A stretch of 64,000 nucleotides of DNA from Micromonospora sp. RP3T (GTDB taxonomy: Bacteria > Actinomycetota > Actinomycetes > Mycobacteriales > Micromonosporaceae): assembly GCF_003027925.1 (NCBI RefSeq), contig NZ_PYPS01000002.1:186001-250000 (forward strand). The letters are read 5' to 3'. Position numbers and translations under genes: made by a program. The first letter of the stretch is position 1, and each line of letters starts with the position of its first letter. Positions 16,486 to 25,309 of the stretch are shown here, one piece after another. The notes beneath the pieces were generated by a model, which saw nothing but the letters and a program-made list of their open reading frames with translations, was not told where the DNA came from and searched no databases.

Positions 16486-18271
16486 CGGAAGCCACCTTGC
16501 TGATCAGAAAGTGGTGTAGCACCAGGTAATCGATTTCCGTATCGAGGAAGCAGCTTAGCGCATCGGCCGGTGACCCGACGATTGGCTGCCCCGCGACGTT
16601 GAACGAAGTGTTGATCAGACACGGCACGCCGGTGACCTGCTCGAAGGCGTGCAGCAGGCCCGCCAGCAGCGGATTGTCCGCCTCGTCGACGGTCTGGGCG
16701 CGAGCCGTGCCGTCCACGTGCACGGCGCCCGGAACGAGCGTCCGGTATTCGGGCCGGACCGGGAAGACGAATGTCATGTAGGGGGAGGCCTTCTTCTTGC
16801 CCAATTCCAGGACGCGCGGCGCCGAGGCCGCGGGCAGCACCGGCGCGAACGGTCGGAACGGCTCCCGCCGCTTCACGCGGATGTTGATGACGTCCTGAAT
16901 ATCGGGAAACGCGGGGTTGGCCAGGATGCTGCGATTGCCGAGGGCGCGCGGGCCGTACTCGACGGCGCCCTGGAACCAGCCGATCACCACCGGGTCGACG
17001 AGCAGCTTGGCCACCTCGGTGAACAGCTCGTCCTCGGCCAGCTCACGCCACTCGACCCGGTCGCCCACCGCGGCGAGGGCCGCACGGACGTCGTCGTCGG
17101 TGTACCTCGGCCCCAGGTAGGGGAGGCCCGACGGGCGCACCGGACGACCCAGCTCCCGCGACGCGTACACCGCCGCGCCGATCGTCACGCCGGGGTCGCT
17201 GGCGCCGAAGCTGACCGAGGCGTCCTCGAACCGGGAGCCCTCCAGCAGCTTGGTGTTGTTCACGCAGTTCAGCGCCAGGCCGCCCTCGATGATCAGCCGC
17301 CGCGCGGAGGTCCGCCGTTCGAGCGCCGCCACCTGGTGTCGGGTGACCACCTCGACCGTGTCCTGGACGGCGCGGGCCACCCGGCACCGGAAGTGCCAGT
17401 CGGTGCGGTCGCCCGCGCACTCGAAGATCTGGTCGAAGAAGGGGTAGTACGCCTGGGTGTCCAGCAGCGGGTTGCCGACCCGCAGCCGATAGCCGCCGGT
17501 GTCCTCCAGCGTGACCACCTCGCGCAGCAGCGGATTGTCCGCGCCGAGCGGCGGATGGAAGCCGCTGAGCCCCATGACCTTGTACTCGTCGTTGTTCGGC
17601 ACGAAGCCGAGATAGCGGGTGACCTTGCTGTAGAGCAGCGCCAGACTGTTGGCGATGTCGACGGTGGCGTCCGCCAGGATCGTCACCTCGCCGTCCCGGA
17701 TCTCTCCCATGATCGACGAGTAGCGCTCCGCTCGCCCGTCGCTGACCAGGAACGCGGCGTCCCGCCAGCCGGCCGTGTGGTAGCCGCACGACAGGTGGGC
17801 GAGGTGGTGCGGGACGAGCCGGAGCCGGTCGGGCGGGATGGTGAAGCCGGTCCGCGCGGCGAAGTCCGCCCTGATCGCCTCCGGCGTCAGCAGCGTCGTG
17901 CGCAGCTCCTCCAGCCGGGCCAGGCGGTCGGCCCGCTCCTGCTCGGCGGCGGCCGACCGGAGGATCCCGGCCCGCTCGGTCGCCCAGACCTCCGCGGTGA
18001 AACTCCACGGGAAGGCGAAGCGGTCCACGTCGGCCAGCTCGACGCCGGCCTCCCGCAGGGCCCAGCGCAGCGCGTTGACCGGCAGGTCCGACGTCTTCTT
18101 GACCCGGCTGAGCCGCTCCTCCTCCACGGCGGCGACCAGCTCGCCGTCGACCACCACGGCGACGGCCGCGTCGTGCCCCAGCACCCGGTACCGGTCCAGG
18201 CCCGAGCGCCGGTACAGGCGACCGAACAGCTCCGCGGACCGTGTGAAACCGTTGAACCCGACGACGATCAT
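16475..18271 (-). CDS. NodU/TobZ-family O-carbamoyltransferase (first copy)
   Basis: 598 residues from ATG 18271, 14 bases after the PabB-like stop. The N-terminal Kae1-like domain has the GHDAAVAVVVDGELVAAVEEE opening and the metal-binding HHLAH. The C-terminal domain carries GPRALGNRSILA, REPFRPFAPV and INTSFNVAGQPI. Family members use carbamoyl phosphate and ATP to carbamoylate a hydroxyl (tobramycin, cephamycin, novobiocin). A short insertion (ELFGRLYRRSGLDRYRVL) precedes the usual HD motif. A second relative lies at 34676-36439; the two differ clearly, so they probably act on different hydroxyls. Confidence 0.92.
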   Translation of the reverse strand: MIVVGFNGFTRSAELFGRLYRRSGLDRYRVLGHDAAVAVVVDGELVAAVEEERLSRVKKTSDLPVNALRWALREAGVELADVDRFAFPWSFTAEVWATERAGILRSAAAEQERADRLARLEELRTTLLTPEAIRADFAARTGFTIPPDRLRLVPHHLAHLSCGYHTAGWRDAAFLVSDGRAERYSSIMGEIRDGEVTILADATVDIANSLALLYSKVTRYLGFVPNNDEYKVMGLSGFHPPLGADNPLLREVVTLEDTGGYRLRVGNPLLDTQAYYPFFDQIFECAGDRTDWHFRCRVARAVQDTVEVVTRHQVAALERRTSARRLIIEGGLALNCVNNTKLLEGSRFEDASVSFGASDPGVTIGAAVYASRELGRPVRPSGLPYLGPRYTDDDVRAALAAVGDRVEWRELAEDELFTEVAKLLVDPVVIGWFQGAVEYGPRALGNRSILANPAFPDIQDVINIRVKRREPFRPFAPVLPAASAPRVLELGKKKASPYMTFVFPVRPEYRTLVPGAVHVDGTARAQTVDEADNPLLAGLLHAFEQVTGVPCLINTSFNVAGQPIVGSPADALSCFLDTEIDYLVLHHFLISKVASGES

Positions 18272-18285
18272 GCCAACCCACCCCG

Positions 18286-19608
18286 CTATCGCAGATACCG
18301 CAGCTTGAGTTCCAACTCCGCCAGCTCCTGCGCGACCTCCGAGCCGGCCACCACGCCGCCGCCGCAGCGCAGCAGGACGTCCGGCCCGTCCTGCTCGGCG
18401 CAGGTGACGATCGTGTTGGAGGTCAACGCGTCGCCGGCCGCGTCGTAGAGCCCCACCGCGCCGGCGAAGAACCCGCGCGGCTCGCCCTCGATCTCGGCCA
18501 GCACCTCCTGGGCGCGCAGCTTGGGCGCGCCGACCACCACCCCGCGCGGGAAACTGGCCAGCAGGACCCGGCCGAGCCCGCGCGCCGGGTCGTACCGGCC
18601 GGAGACGTCGCTGGCCAGATACGTGGTGGGTCCGATCACCAACGGTTCGCACAACCGGTCGACCACCACGCTGCCGGGTTCGCAGTACGAGCCGAGGTCG
18701 TTGCGTTCGAGGTCGACGAGCATGATGTGCTCGGCGAAGTACTTCGGGTCGCCGCGCAGCAGCGCGCCCCGGTCCTGGCGCTCCCGGTCGGTCCGCGCGG
18801 CCGGCTGGGTGCCGGCGAAGACCCGGCTGCTCACCCGGCCGTCCCGCGCCAGCACGTGCGGCAGGGAGCAGTTGCCGAACACCCGGGTCCCGGCCAGGTC
18901 GAACCAGTAGGAGTAGTCGGCCGTCGCGTACCGGGCGGCCACGTCGGCGTAGTAGCGCGGCAGCGAGGTGCGGGGGCGTACCCGGACCGGCACCGAGAGC
19001 ACGACCTGGTAGACGTCGCCGGCCAGCAGGTGGTCGCGGGCCCGGGCGAGCTGCCCCGCGTACCGGACCGGGTCGATGTCGACGACGACCTCGGTCAGCG
19101 GCGCGGTGAGCGGCGGCACGGTCCCGGCGGTGGCCCGGGCGCAGGCCGCCACCACGTCCGCCCGGTCCTCCGCGGCGCAGCTCAGGGTGCCGGTGGCCGG
19201 GTCGTGGACCACCGCGCGCCGCAGCGGCCCGGCGAAGCCGAGCAGCCGCCCGGGGGGCGTGGCCGGTGGCGGACCGCCCGGGATGCCGGCCTCGGCCCGC
19301 AGCCGCAGCGACAGGTCGTAGGAGAGCGCGAACGCGACGTCGGGGCCCGGGCCGCGCCTCGCCTCGGCCAGCAGGTGGTCGAGCAGGGCGGCGACGTCGC
19401 CGTCGAAGCGTTCACCGTCCCGCTCGATCCCGTCGGCCGTGACCCGCCACACGTCCGACAGCGACGCGAACAGGGTGCGCCGCTCCCGTCCGGGCAGGCG
19501 GTAGCAGAACAGCGATCCGAACCGCTCCGTCAGCGGCCCGACGAGATCGTGCGGGTCGCCGGCGAAGGAGACGCGGACGGTGGTGGCGGTGGACGTGGGC
19601 GCCGACAT
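18286..19608 (-). CDS. PabB/TrpE-like chorismate synthase subunit I
   Basis: 440 residues from ATG 19608. The C-terminal chorismate-binding half is well kept: AGDVYQVVLSVPV, then SRVFAGTQPA, ERNDLGSYCEPGSV, ASFPRGVVVGAPKLRAQEVL and GFFAGAVGLYDAAGDALTSNTIV. With the amidotransferase at 21015-21623 it would form a two-subunit aminodeoxychorismate or anthranilate synthase. The order amidotransferase - radical SAM - this gene is unlike primary-metabolism pab or trp operons, so it most likely serves the cluster. Key residues that separate PabB from TrpE were not resolved. Confidence 0.9.
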   Translation of the reverse strand: MSAPTSTATTVRVSFAGDPHDLVGPLTERFGSLFCYRLPGRERRTLFASLSDVWRVTADGIERDGERFDGDVAALLDHLLAEARRGPGPDVAFALSYDLSLRLRAEAGIPGGPPPATPPGRLLGFAGPLRRAVVHDPATGTLSCAAEDRADVVAACARATAGTVPPLTAPLTEVVVDIDPVRYAGQLARARDHLLAGDVYQVVLSVPVRVRPRTSLPRYYADVAARYATADYSYWFDLAGTRVFGNCSLPHVLARDGRVSSRVFAGTQPAARTDRERQDRGALLRGDPKYFAEHIMLVDLERNDLGSYCEPGSVVVDRLCEPLVIGPTTYLASDVSGRYDPARGLGRVLLASFPRGVVVGAPKLRAQEVLAEIEGEPRGFFAGAVGLYDAAGDALTSNTIVTCAEQDGPDVLLRCGGGVVAGSEVAQELAELELKLRYLR

Positions 19609-19615
19609 CGGCGGC

Positions 19616-21022
19616 CTAGAGCGTGAAGTTGAAGGCGTTGCTGCCGGCGCCGGTGAGCTGCCCGACGCCGCGCCGGACCGCCTCGCTGACGCCGCTGGAG
19701 TAGAACAACCGGGTGTAGCGGTCGCTGAGGTCGGCGTAGTCCTCCGTGTACGCGATCCGCCCGTCCTCCACCGTGACGATGCCCAGCGCGGCGAGCGCGT
19801 CGAAGACCGGCCGGAACTGCCGAAGCGGCTCGGAGCCTGCCGGATAGAACGAGTTGAACCGCGCGACGTCCAGCTCGCGGTGCTTCATCGCCAGCACCAG
19901 GTGCCGGCGCAACGACTCGTCCTCCGAGAGCGGGAAGGCCTTCTCCACCGCCGACCCGCCCGCCTGGATCCGGCGCATGTACTCGCGGAAGGTGAACGCG
20001 TTGCCGTACGTGTAGCCGTGCGAGTGGCTGTACGAGCTGGCGCCGAGCCCGAGGACGTAGCCGTTGTTGCCCCAGTGGTTGTCCTGGTAGTGGAAGATCC
20101 AGTTGTCGCGCGGGAAGAGGTTGCGGGAGTACTGCCAGTAGCCGTTCGCCGTCATCCGGCGCTTGGCGTACCGGAACAGGGCGAGACTGCGCCGGAAGAG
20201 CTTGGCGTGATCCTCCTCGCGCAGCGTGGTGTCGTTGATCGCGCCCTTGCGCACCGAGAGCGTGAAGAGGGTGATCTGGGTGGGCATCGGCTCCAGCGCG
20301 GTGACGGCGTCCATGGTCCGCTGCATGTTGTCGAACGCCTCGCGCTCGATGCCGGCGATGAGGTCGATGTTGACGTTGGGCACCCCGCTGTCGGCCATGT
20401 GGTAATAGGTGCGCACCACACTGGACGGGGTGTCGGCGCGGCGGGACTTGCGCAGGATCTCCGGGTCGAGCGACTGCACCCCCATGGAGAGCCGGTTGGT
20501 CCCGTTGGCCGCCATGGTCGCGATGCGGTCCTCGGTGGCCGAGTCCGGCGAGCACTCGTAGGTGATCTCCCGGCACTCGGACAGGTCGAAACGTCGGATG
20601 ACCCGCTCGAAGAGGAAGTCGATCTGCTCGGGGTTGAGCCGGCTGGGCGTGCCGCCCCCGATGAACACCGTCTCGATCTTCTTGGTCCGCATCATCGGCA
20701 GGTACTGCAGCGCCTCCTTCTCGAGGCAGTGCAGGTAGTCCCAGATGACCTGGGTGTCGTTCTGCACGACCGCCACGCTGTAGTAGCAGAAGCTGCACTT
20801 CTGGCGGCAGAACGGAATGTGGATGTAGAGGTTGTGCGAGAACGTGTCGCTGCCGGCCCAGAGCGTGTCCGGGTCCGAGACGGTGGCGTCCCGCGGCTCC
20901 CAGAGGGAGATCGGCGGATAGGTGAACACCAGCCCCGGGATGTGTTCGGCGGCCTCGATGAGCTGGTCGACGACCTCCGACCGGCCGGCGTCTGTCAGAT
21001 CGAAGATGAATTCCTCAGCCAC
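19616..21022 (-). CDS. HemN-like radical SAM protein 1
   Basis: 468 residues from GTG 21022 (GAGGAG ribosome site). The radical SAM cluster motif is CRQKCSFC (CxxxCxxC), followed by FIGGGTPSRL, MGVQSLDPEIL and an NVNIDLIAGI strand, the HemN pattern. The C-terminal HemN-like domain is present. HemN relatives outside haem synthesis include methyl/methylene-transferring and cyclopropane-forming enzymes (NosN, Jaw5, C10P, YtkT), so a C-C bond-forming or methylating step is likely. It lies inside the chorismate operon, between the two subunits of the amino-chorismate synthase. One of three HemN-like enzymes here. Confidence 0.93.
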   Translation of the reverse strand: MAEEFIFDLTDAGRSEVVDQLIEAAEHIPGLVFTYPPISLWEPRDATVSDPDTLWAGSDTFSHNLYIHIPFCRQKCSFCYYSVAVVQNDTQVIWDYLHCLEKEALQYLPMMRTKKIETVFIGGGTPSRLNPEQIDFLFERVIRRFDLSECREITYECSPDSATEDRIATMAANGTNRLSMGVQSLDPEILRKSRRADTPSSVVRTYYHMADSGVPNVNIDLIAGIEREAFDNMQRTMDAVTALEPMPTQITLFTLSVRKGAINDTTLREEDHAKLFRRSLALFRYAKRRMTANGYWQYSRNLFPRDNWIFHYQDNHWGNNGYVLGLGASSYSHSHGYTYGNAFTFREYMRRIQAGGSAVEKAFPLSEDESLRRHLVLAMKHRELDVARFNSFYPAGSEPLRQFRPVFDALAALGIVTVEDGRIAYTEDYADLSDRYTRLFYSSGVSEAVRRGVGQLTGAGSNAFNFTL

Positions 21023-21623
21023 TGTCGCTCCTCGAACCTGTCACGGACAGGAAGTTCTCGATGATCAGTTGCCCGGCCGGCGTGCCGATCGACTCCGGAT
21101 GGAACTGGACGCCGTACACCGGCTGCCTGGCGTGCTCGACGGCCATCACGCACTCGTCGTCGTCGGCGCTGGCGACAAGCCTCAGGTCGGCCGGCAGGGT
21201 GGCCGGGGCGATCGCCAGGCTGTGGTAGCGCATGGCGGGGAAGCCGCTGGGCACCCCGGCGAAGAGCCGGCTGGTTCGGCGCAGCCGGATCGTTGACACC
21301 TGGCCGTGCCGCACGGCCCCGAGTCGCGTGGTGCGCGCCCCGTAGAACCGGCCGATGGCCTGGTGCCCGAGACAGACGCCCAGCACCGGGATCCGACCGG
21401 TGTAGTGGGCGAGGGCGGCGAGACAGACGCCGTAGGAACCGGGATTCTCGACGGAGCCCGGACCGGGCGACAGCACCAGATGGGTGGGGCGCCGCGCGGC
21501 GATCTCGGTGAGCTCCGCGGTGTTGCGCAGGACCGTCGGTCGCGCGCCGGCGACCGCCAGGTACTGCACCAGGTTGTGGGTGAACGAGTCGAAGTTGTCC
21601 AGCACGACGACGCGAGGGCTCAT
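21015..21623 (-). CDS. Class I glutamine amidotransferase (PabA/TrpG-like)
   Basis: 202 residues from ATG 21623. The N-terminus VVVLDNFDSFTHNLVQYL is typical of TrpG/PabA. The triad is intact: cysteine in LGVCLGHQAIG, and histidine plus glutamate in GVQFHPESIG. It should supply ammonia to the PabB-like subunit at 18286-19608. The start overlaps the stop of the chorismatase/RidA-like gene, and the stop overlaps the radical SAM start by eight bases. Confidence 0.94.
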   Translation of the reverse strand: MSPRVVVLDNFDSFTHNLVQYLAVAGARPTVLRNTAELTEIAARRPTHLVLSPGPGSVENPGSYGVCLAALAHYTGRIPVLGVCLGHQAIGRFYGARTTRLGAVRHGQVSTIRLRRTSRLFAGVPSGFPAMRYHSLAIAPATLPADLRLVASADDDECVMAVEHARQPVYGVQFHPESIGTPAGQLIIENFLSVTGSRSDSG

Positions 21624-22669
21624 GCCGGTTCCCGCCGCACGGCCCGGCCCTCGATCTCGAAGCGCAGTTCCGGACGGCAGACGTCCACGGTGTTCGACAG
21701 GTGCGGCAGAGTGAGGCCGGCGTCCGAGCAGTGCGCCTCGAAGGCGCTGCGCGCCTCCGCGTCCTTGCAGTAGACGTAGCAGCTCACCAGGTCCTCGGGG
21801 GACAGGTCGGCGCCGGCCAGCAGGTCGGTGAAGCTGGCCATCGCGTAGTCCACGGCGGCCCGTACGTCGTGCTGCGGCAGGGAGACGCCCTGCTTGTCGA
21901 TGCTGGAGATCCCGGAGATGTGCACCACCTGGCAACCGTTGCGACGCGACCGGTTGGCGCGTACGAAGCGGGGACCGTAGTCGTAGGGCGCGCACTGCAG
22001 GTCGGTGCCGAACGGCGTCGCCGCGGCCACGCCGTCCCGCGCGACCGCCTCGGCCATCACGGCCACCGCCTGGCCGGGGGGCAGGCCGGCGCCGATGCCG
22101 GTGCTCGCCGGGTAGGTGGTGAGTTTCCACCTGTCGAACGTGGCGTCCCGGGCCTTGTTCAGGTCGCCGTAGGTCTCCTCGATGTCGGCGAGGAAATACC
22201 AGGTCCGGTCGATGTGGTCGGGAGCCATGCCGGCCCGCGACAGCACCGCCTCCAGCCCGCGCAACGCCGCCAGCGCCTGCTCGAACGTGGACCCGTCGCG
22301 ACCGGGCGCGGCGACGTGCACCAGCCGTCGGACCTCGGCCCCGTCCTCGTGGGTGCGGACCAGGCGGGTGCCGGCGTCGAGCGTGACGACCTCCACCTCC
22401 GCGCCGGGCAGCGGGACGATCGCGGTGACCTCGATGCCGGGCCGGCCGGTGGCCGGGTACTGGGGGCCGGCGGTCAGGGCCCGCAGCGACCGTTCGCCCT
22501 CGGGCGCCAGCTCGGCGGCGCCGAAGACCACGACCCGCAGGCACTCGGCGCCCGGCTCCCTCGTGATGTGTGCGACGGCGGCGTCGACCTCGGCCTGCGT
22601 GATGACATCCCGGGCCGCCGGCTGGTAGGCCTGCACCTCGTCGTACCGGATTCCGCGGACACGTCGAAT
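21620..22669 (-). CDS. FkbO/Hyg5-type chorismatase- or RidA-like protein
   Basis: About 349 residues. Two YjgF/RidA-like halves can be seen; the second carries TYPASTGIGAG, HISGISSIDKQGV and DLVSCYVYCKDAE, all reminiscent of FkbO/Hyg5/XanB2 chorismatases, which split chorismate to dihydroxycyclohexadienoate or hydroxybenzoate. Its place as first gene of a chorismate operon supports a role on chorismate or on its aminated product. The start is unclear: between GTG 22636 (inside the conserved N-terminus) and GTG 22813 there is no in-frame ATG, GTG or TTG, but GGGAGG stands before in-frame ATC 22675 and ATT 22669. I used ATT 22669. A catalytically altered RidA relative is possible. Confidence 0.72.
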   Translation of the reverse strand: MRRVRGIRYDEVQAYQPAARDVITQAEVDAAVAHITREPGAECLRVVVFGAAELAPEGERSLRALTAGPQYPATGRPGIEVTAIVPLPGAEVEVVTLDAGTRLVRTHEDGAEVRRLVHVAAPGRDGSTFEQALAALRGLEAVLSRAGMAPDHIDRTWYFLADIEETYGDLNKARDATFDRWKLTTYPASTGIGAGLPPGQAVAVMAEAVARDGVAAATPFGTDLQCAPYDYGPRFVRANRSRRNGCQVVHISGISSIDKQGVSLPQHDVRAAVDYAMASFTDLLAGADLSPEDLVSCYVYCKDAEARSAFEAHCSDAGLTLPHLSNTVDVCRPELRFEIEGRAVRREPA

Positions 22670-22675
22670 GACGAT

Positions 22676-23084
22676 GACGCCCTCCCCGTGGTGACTGTCG
22701 CGTTCGGCGGCAGGGCTGGCCGCCAGAACGAGTAATCTGGCTCTGCGAAACCGTGGGGAACGTCGTCGTGTCCCACTCCGGTCAACGCCGCGACGGCTCG
22801 CCCATCCTGACACGCGAGGGCAGCGGCGTCCACCCGACAGTCGGGAAGCAGTTAGTCGTTGATCTATGCAATAGCGGTTTCGCCAGTTCAGCACGCTCGA
22901 AGTCGGGGCTCAGGAAGGTTCGCCAGCGTGATCGGCAAACCCCAACCGGTAAGCTAAAAAGCCGCATAGCCGGATGAAACACCCATCGTGCGGGTGCGCG
23001 GGTCGGCGGGTGGTTTGACATCATGGGCGCGGAGCGCGCGGCGGGGGCTCCGTGGAAAGTGTACGGAGAAAGGGTTCTCTGATC
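22676..23084. promoter_or_regulatory. Divergent promoter region between two cluster operons
   Basis: About 410 bp without a convincing gene, between the minus-strand chorismate operon and the plus-strand acyltransferase gene. It is richer in A+T than the surroundings near 22850-22970. A TTGACA hexamer at 23015-23020 could be a -35 box for the plus-strand unit, but no clear -10 follows at the usual distance. The ribosome site GGAGAAAGGG at 23065-23074 belongs to the gene at 23085. Confidence 0.5.
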
Positions 23085-24095
23085 ATGTGGGAAACGGCCG
23101 GGTCGGCTTTCCAGGAAATGTTCTGCAGAATGTACGGCGTTGCCGAGCCGGCGGTGCCGCTGCACAAGATAATCCACTGGTGGGCCATCACCGCCGATGT
23201 TGGAATGCAGGACGACGACGTCAATCGCGGCACGGCTTTCGTGCCGGCCGGACACTTCTACGAGATGCACATCCCGGTGCCCGGCGACGAACGGCGCAGG
23301 ACCGATCGGGACCGCGCCCGGCAGGCCGGCGCGGACTGGTTGCTCTACCCGCAGATCCGTACCACCGACGACACCACGGCGCTGGCCCGCGACGGCTTCC
23401 TCGAGCTGCCCTGGTTCATGGAGGCCCAGTACCGGGTGCGCGCCGGCGTCGACGACGACCTGCGGGCCCAACTGGGCAACTCCCGCTACCGGGACCTGCG
23501 CCGACTGGTGCGCCGCGCGACCGCCGAGTACGACCACCGCGTCCTCGACGGCGCCGGGGCGGCGGCCGACCCCGCGGCGCTCAAGGACTTCGACCGGCTG
23601 CACGCGCTCAACCTGGCGAAGTACGGACACCGCTTCAACCACCTGTCGTCCACCGCGCTCGAACTGGTCCTGGACTCGCCGCTGCGCGACCGCATGCGGC
23701 TCTTCCTGCGGCAGTCGCGGGCCGACGGCGCGACCGTCCAGGCCGTGCTCTGCTTTCTCGACCCGACCGGCACCGAGCTGACCATCCTCGCCCAGGGCAT
23801 CGACCCCGCCCTGGTGACGTCCGGTCAGAACGTCTACCGCGCGGCGTTCTACGAGATCTTCCGGTGGGGCGAGGGCCAGGGCATCGGCGTCTTCAGCCTC
23901 GGCCGTGGCAACGAGGTCAAGAAGCTCGACGTCGGCGCGAACACCTACCACCTGCTGGCCAACCACATCCGCGGGGTGTCCGGCGCCGATCCGGCCGGGT
24001 TCGCGCCGATGCGCGCCAAGCTGCGCGACTTCTTCGACCGGGTGATCGGCGAACTCGAGTCCACCGGCGGTGACCGGGTGACCGTCCGGCGATGA
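23085..24095 (+). CDS. GNAT-fold / FemAB-like acyl- or aminoacyltransferase
   Basis: 336 residues from ATG 23085, chosen for its GGAGAAAGGG site. The layout resembles the BioF2/FemAB (Acetyltransf_6) group: a conserved W-rich front, an ELPWFMEAQYRV strand, a helical YRDLRRLVRRATAEY region and a late FSLGRGNEVKKLDVGA strand-turn. Members transfer acyl groups from CoA or aminoacyl groups from tRNA. A YbaK-type aminoacyl-tRNA deacylase lies 1.2 kb downstream, which fits a tRNA-using enzyme, but this is circumstantial. The stop overlaps the MFS start by four bases. Confidence 0.6.
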   Translation: MWETAGSAFQEMFCRMYGVAEPAVPLHKIIHWWAITADVGMQDDDVNRGTAFVPAGHFYEMHIPVPGDERRRTDRDRARQAGADWLLYPQIRTTDDTTALARDGFLELPWFMEAQYRVRAGVDDDLRAQLGNSRYRDLRRLVRRATAEYDHRVLDGAGAAADPAALKDFDRLHALNLAKYGHRFNHLSSTALELVLDSPLRDRMRLFLRQSRADGATVQAVLCFLDPTGTELTILAQGIDPALVTSGQNVYRAAFYEIFRWGEGQGIGVFSLGRGNEVKKLDVGANTYHLLANHIRGVSGADPAGFAPMRAKLRDFFDRVIGELESTGGDRVTVRR

Positions 24096-25306
24096 CGGAC
24101 CTGGTCGAGGAGAACAGCTCCGCCACCGGGCGGCGCCGGCTGCCGCGTGCCTTCTGGGTGCTCTGGGCGGGCAGCCTGGTGAACCGGCTCGGCTACCTGA
24201 TCCAACCGTTCCTCGCGCTGTACCTGTCGGGTCAGTGGCGTCTGTCGCCCGGCACGGTCGGCCTGGTGCTGGCGAGCTTCGGCGCCGGGGCCGTGGTGTC
24301 CCAGCCGCTCGGTGGTTGGCTGGCGGACCGCTGGGGCGGGCGGCGCACACTCGTCGCCGGCCTGCTGGCCACCGCGGTGACGGCGATGCTGATCCCCTGG
24401 GCCGGCACCCTGCCCGTGCTGGTCGGTGCCGTGGTGCTCTACGGCCTCACCGTGGACCTCTACCGGCCGGCGCTCGCCGCGCTCGTCGTCGTCACGGTCC
24501 CCGGCGAACACCGGGCGCGCGCCTTCGGTCTGATCTTCTGGGCGGTCAACCTGGGCAGCGCGGTGGCCGGGCTGGCCGGCGGCCTGATGGCGGCGCGCGG
24601 CTTCGTGCTGCTGTTCGCCGTCGACGCCGCGAGCTGCGTGATCTTCGCGCTGGTCGCGGCGCGACTCCTGCCGCCCGACCGGCGGCGGCCGGCCCCCGAC
24701 GTCGGTCGGGGCGGCCCGGCGAGCCCGGGCTCCGACGCCCTGTTGTGGGCGGTGACCGGCACCTTCCTGGTGTTCGCGGTGCTGCTCGTGCAGGCGTACG
24801 TGACGATGCCGCTGACCATGCTCGACCAGGGGCTGCCGCCCACGGCGTACGGGCTGGTCATCGCGGTGAACCCGATCGTGATCCTGGTGCTCCAGCCGCT
24901 GCTCGCCGGACGGCTGGCCGACTGGCCGCGGCCGACCGTCTACGCCGGCAGCCTGGCTGTCACCGGGCTGGGCTTCGGGCTGCTGGCCGCCGCGCGGACC
25001 GTGCCCGGCTACGCGGTTGCGGTGCTGATCTGGACGATCGGGGAGATCGGCGTGGCCACGGTCGGGCCGACCCTGGTGACCGAGCTCGCCCCGCCGGGGT
25101 CGGAGGGGCGCTACAGCGGTCTGTTCGGCATGGCGTACGGCGCTTCCAGCCTGGTCGGGCCACTCACCGGCACCACGGTGCTGGCGGCGGCCGGGCCGAC
25201 GACGCTCTGGGTGGCCTGCGCCGTGGCCGGCCTTGCGGCGGCTGCCGCGGCCTTCGCGCTGCGCGGCGCGATGGCCCGGCGGACGGCCCTCGCCCGGCCC
25301 GGGTGA
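24092..25306 (+). CDS. MFS transporter
   Basis: 404 residues from ATG 24092, overlapping the gene before (ATGA). About twelve hydrophobic spans and the loop 2-3 motif GGWLADRWGGRRT (about residues 74-86) mark a proton-driven MFS pump of the drug-exporter kind. It ends three bases before the stop of the convergent YbaK-like gene. Likely export of the product or an intermediate. Confidence 0.88.
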   Translation: MTDLVEENSSATGRRRLPRAFWVLWAGSLVNRLGYLIQPFLALYLSGQWRLSPGTVGLVLASFGAGAVVSQPLGGWLADRWGGRRTLVAGLLATAVTAMLIPWAGTLPVLVGAVVLYGLTVDLYRPALAALVVVTVPGEHRARAFGLIFWAVNLGSAVAGLAGGLMAARGFVLLFAVDAASCVIFALVAARLLPPDRRRPAPDVGRGGPASPGSDALLWAVTGTFLVFAVLLVQAYVTMPLTMLDQGLPPTAYGLVIAVNPIVILVLQPLLAGRLADWPRPTVYAGSLAVTGLGFGLLAAARTVPGYAVAVLIWTIGEIGVATVGPTLVTELAPPGSEGRYSGLFGMAYGASSLVGPLTGTTVLAAAGPTTLWVACAVAGLAAAAAAFALRGAMARRTALARPG

Positions 25307-25309
25307 GCG

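Noticed and set aside
18286..21623. PabA/PabB-like genes as primary folate or tryptophan metabolism
   Set aside because: They are split by a radical SAM gene and overlap cluster genes on each side.
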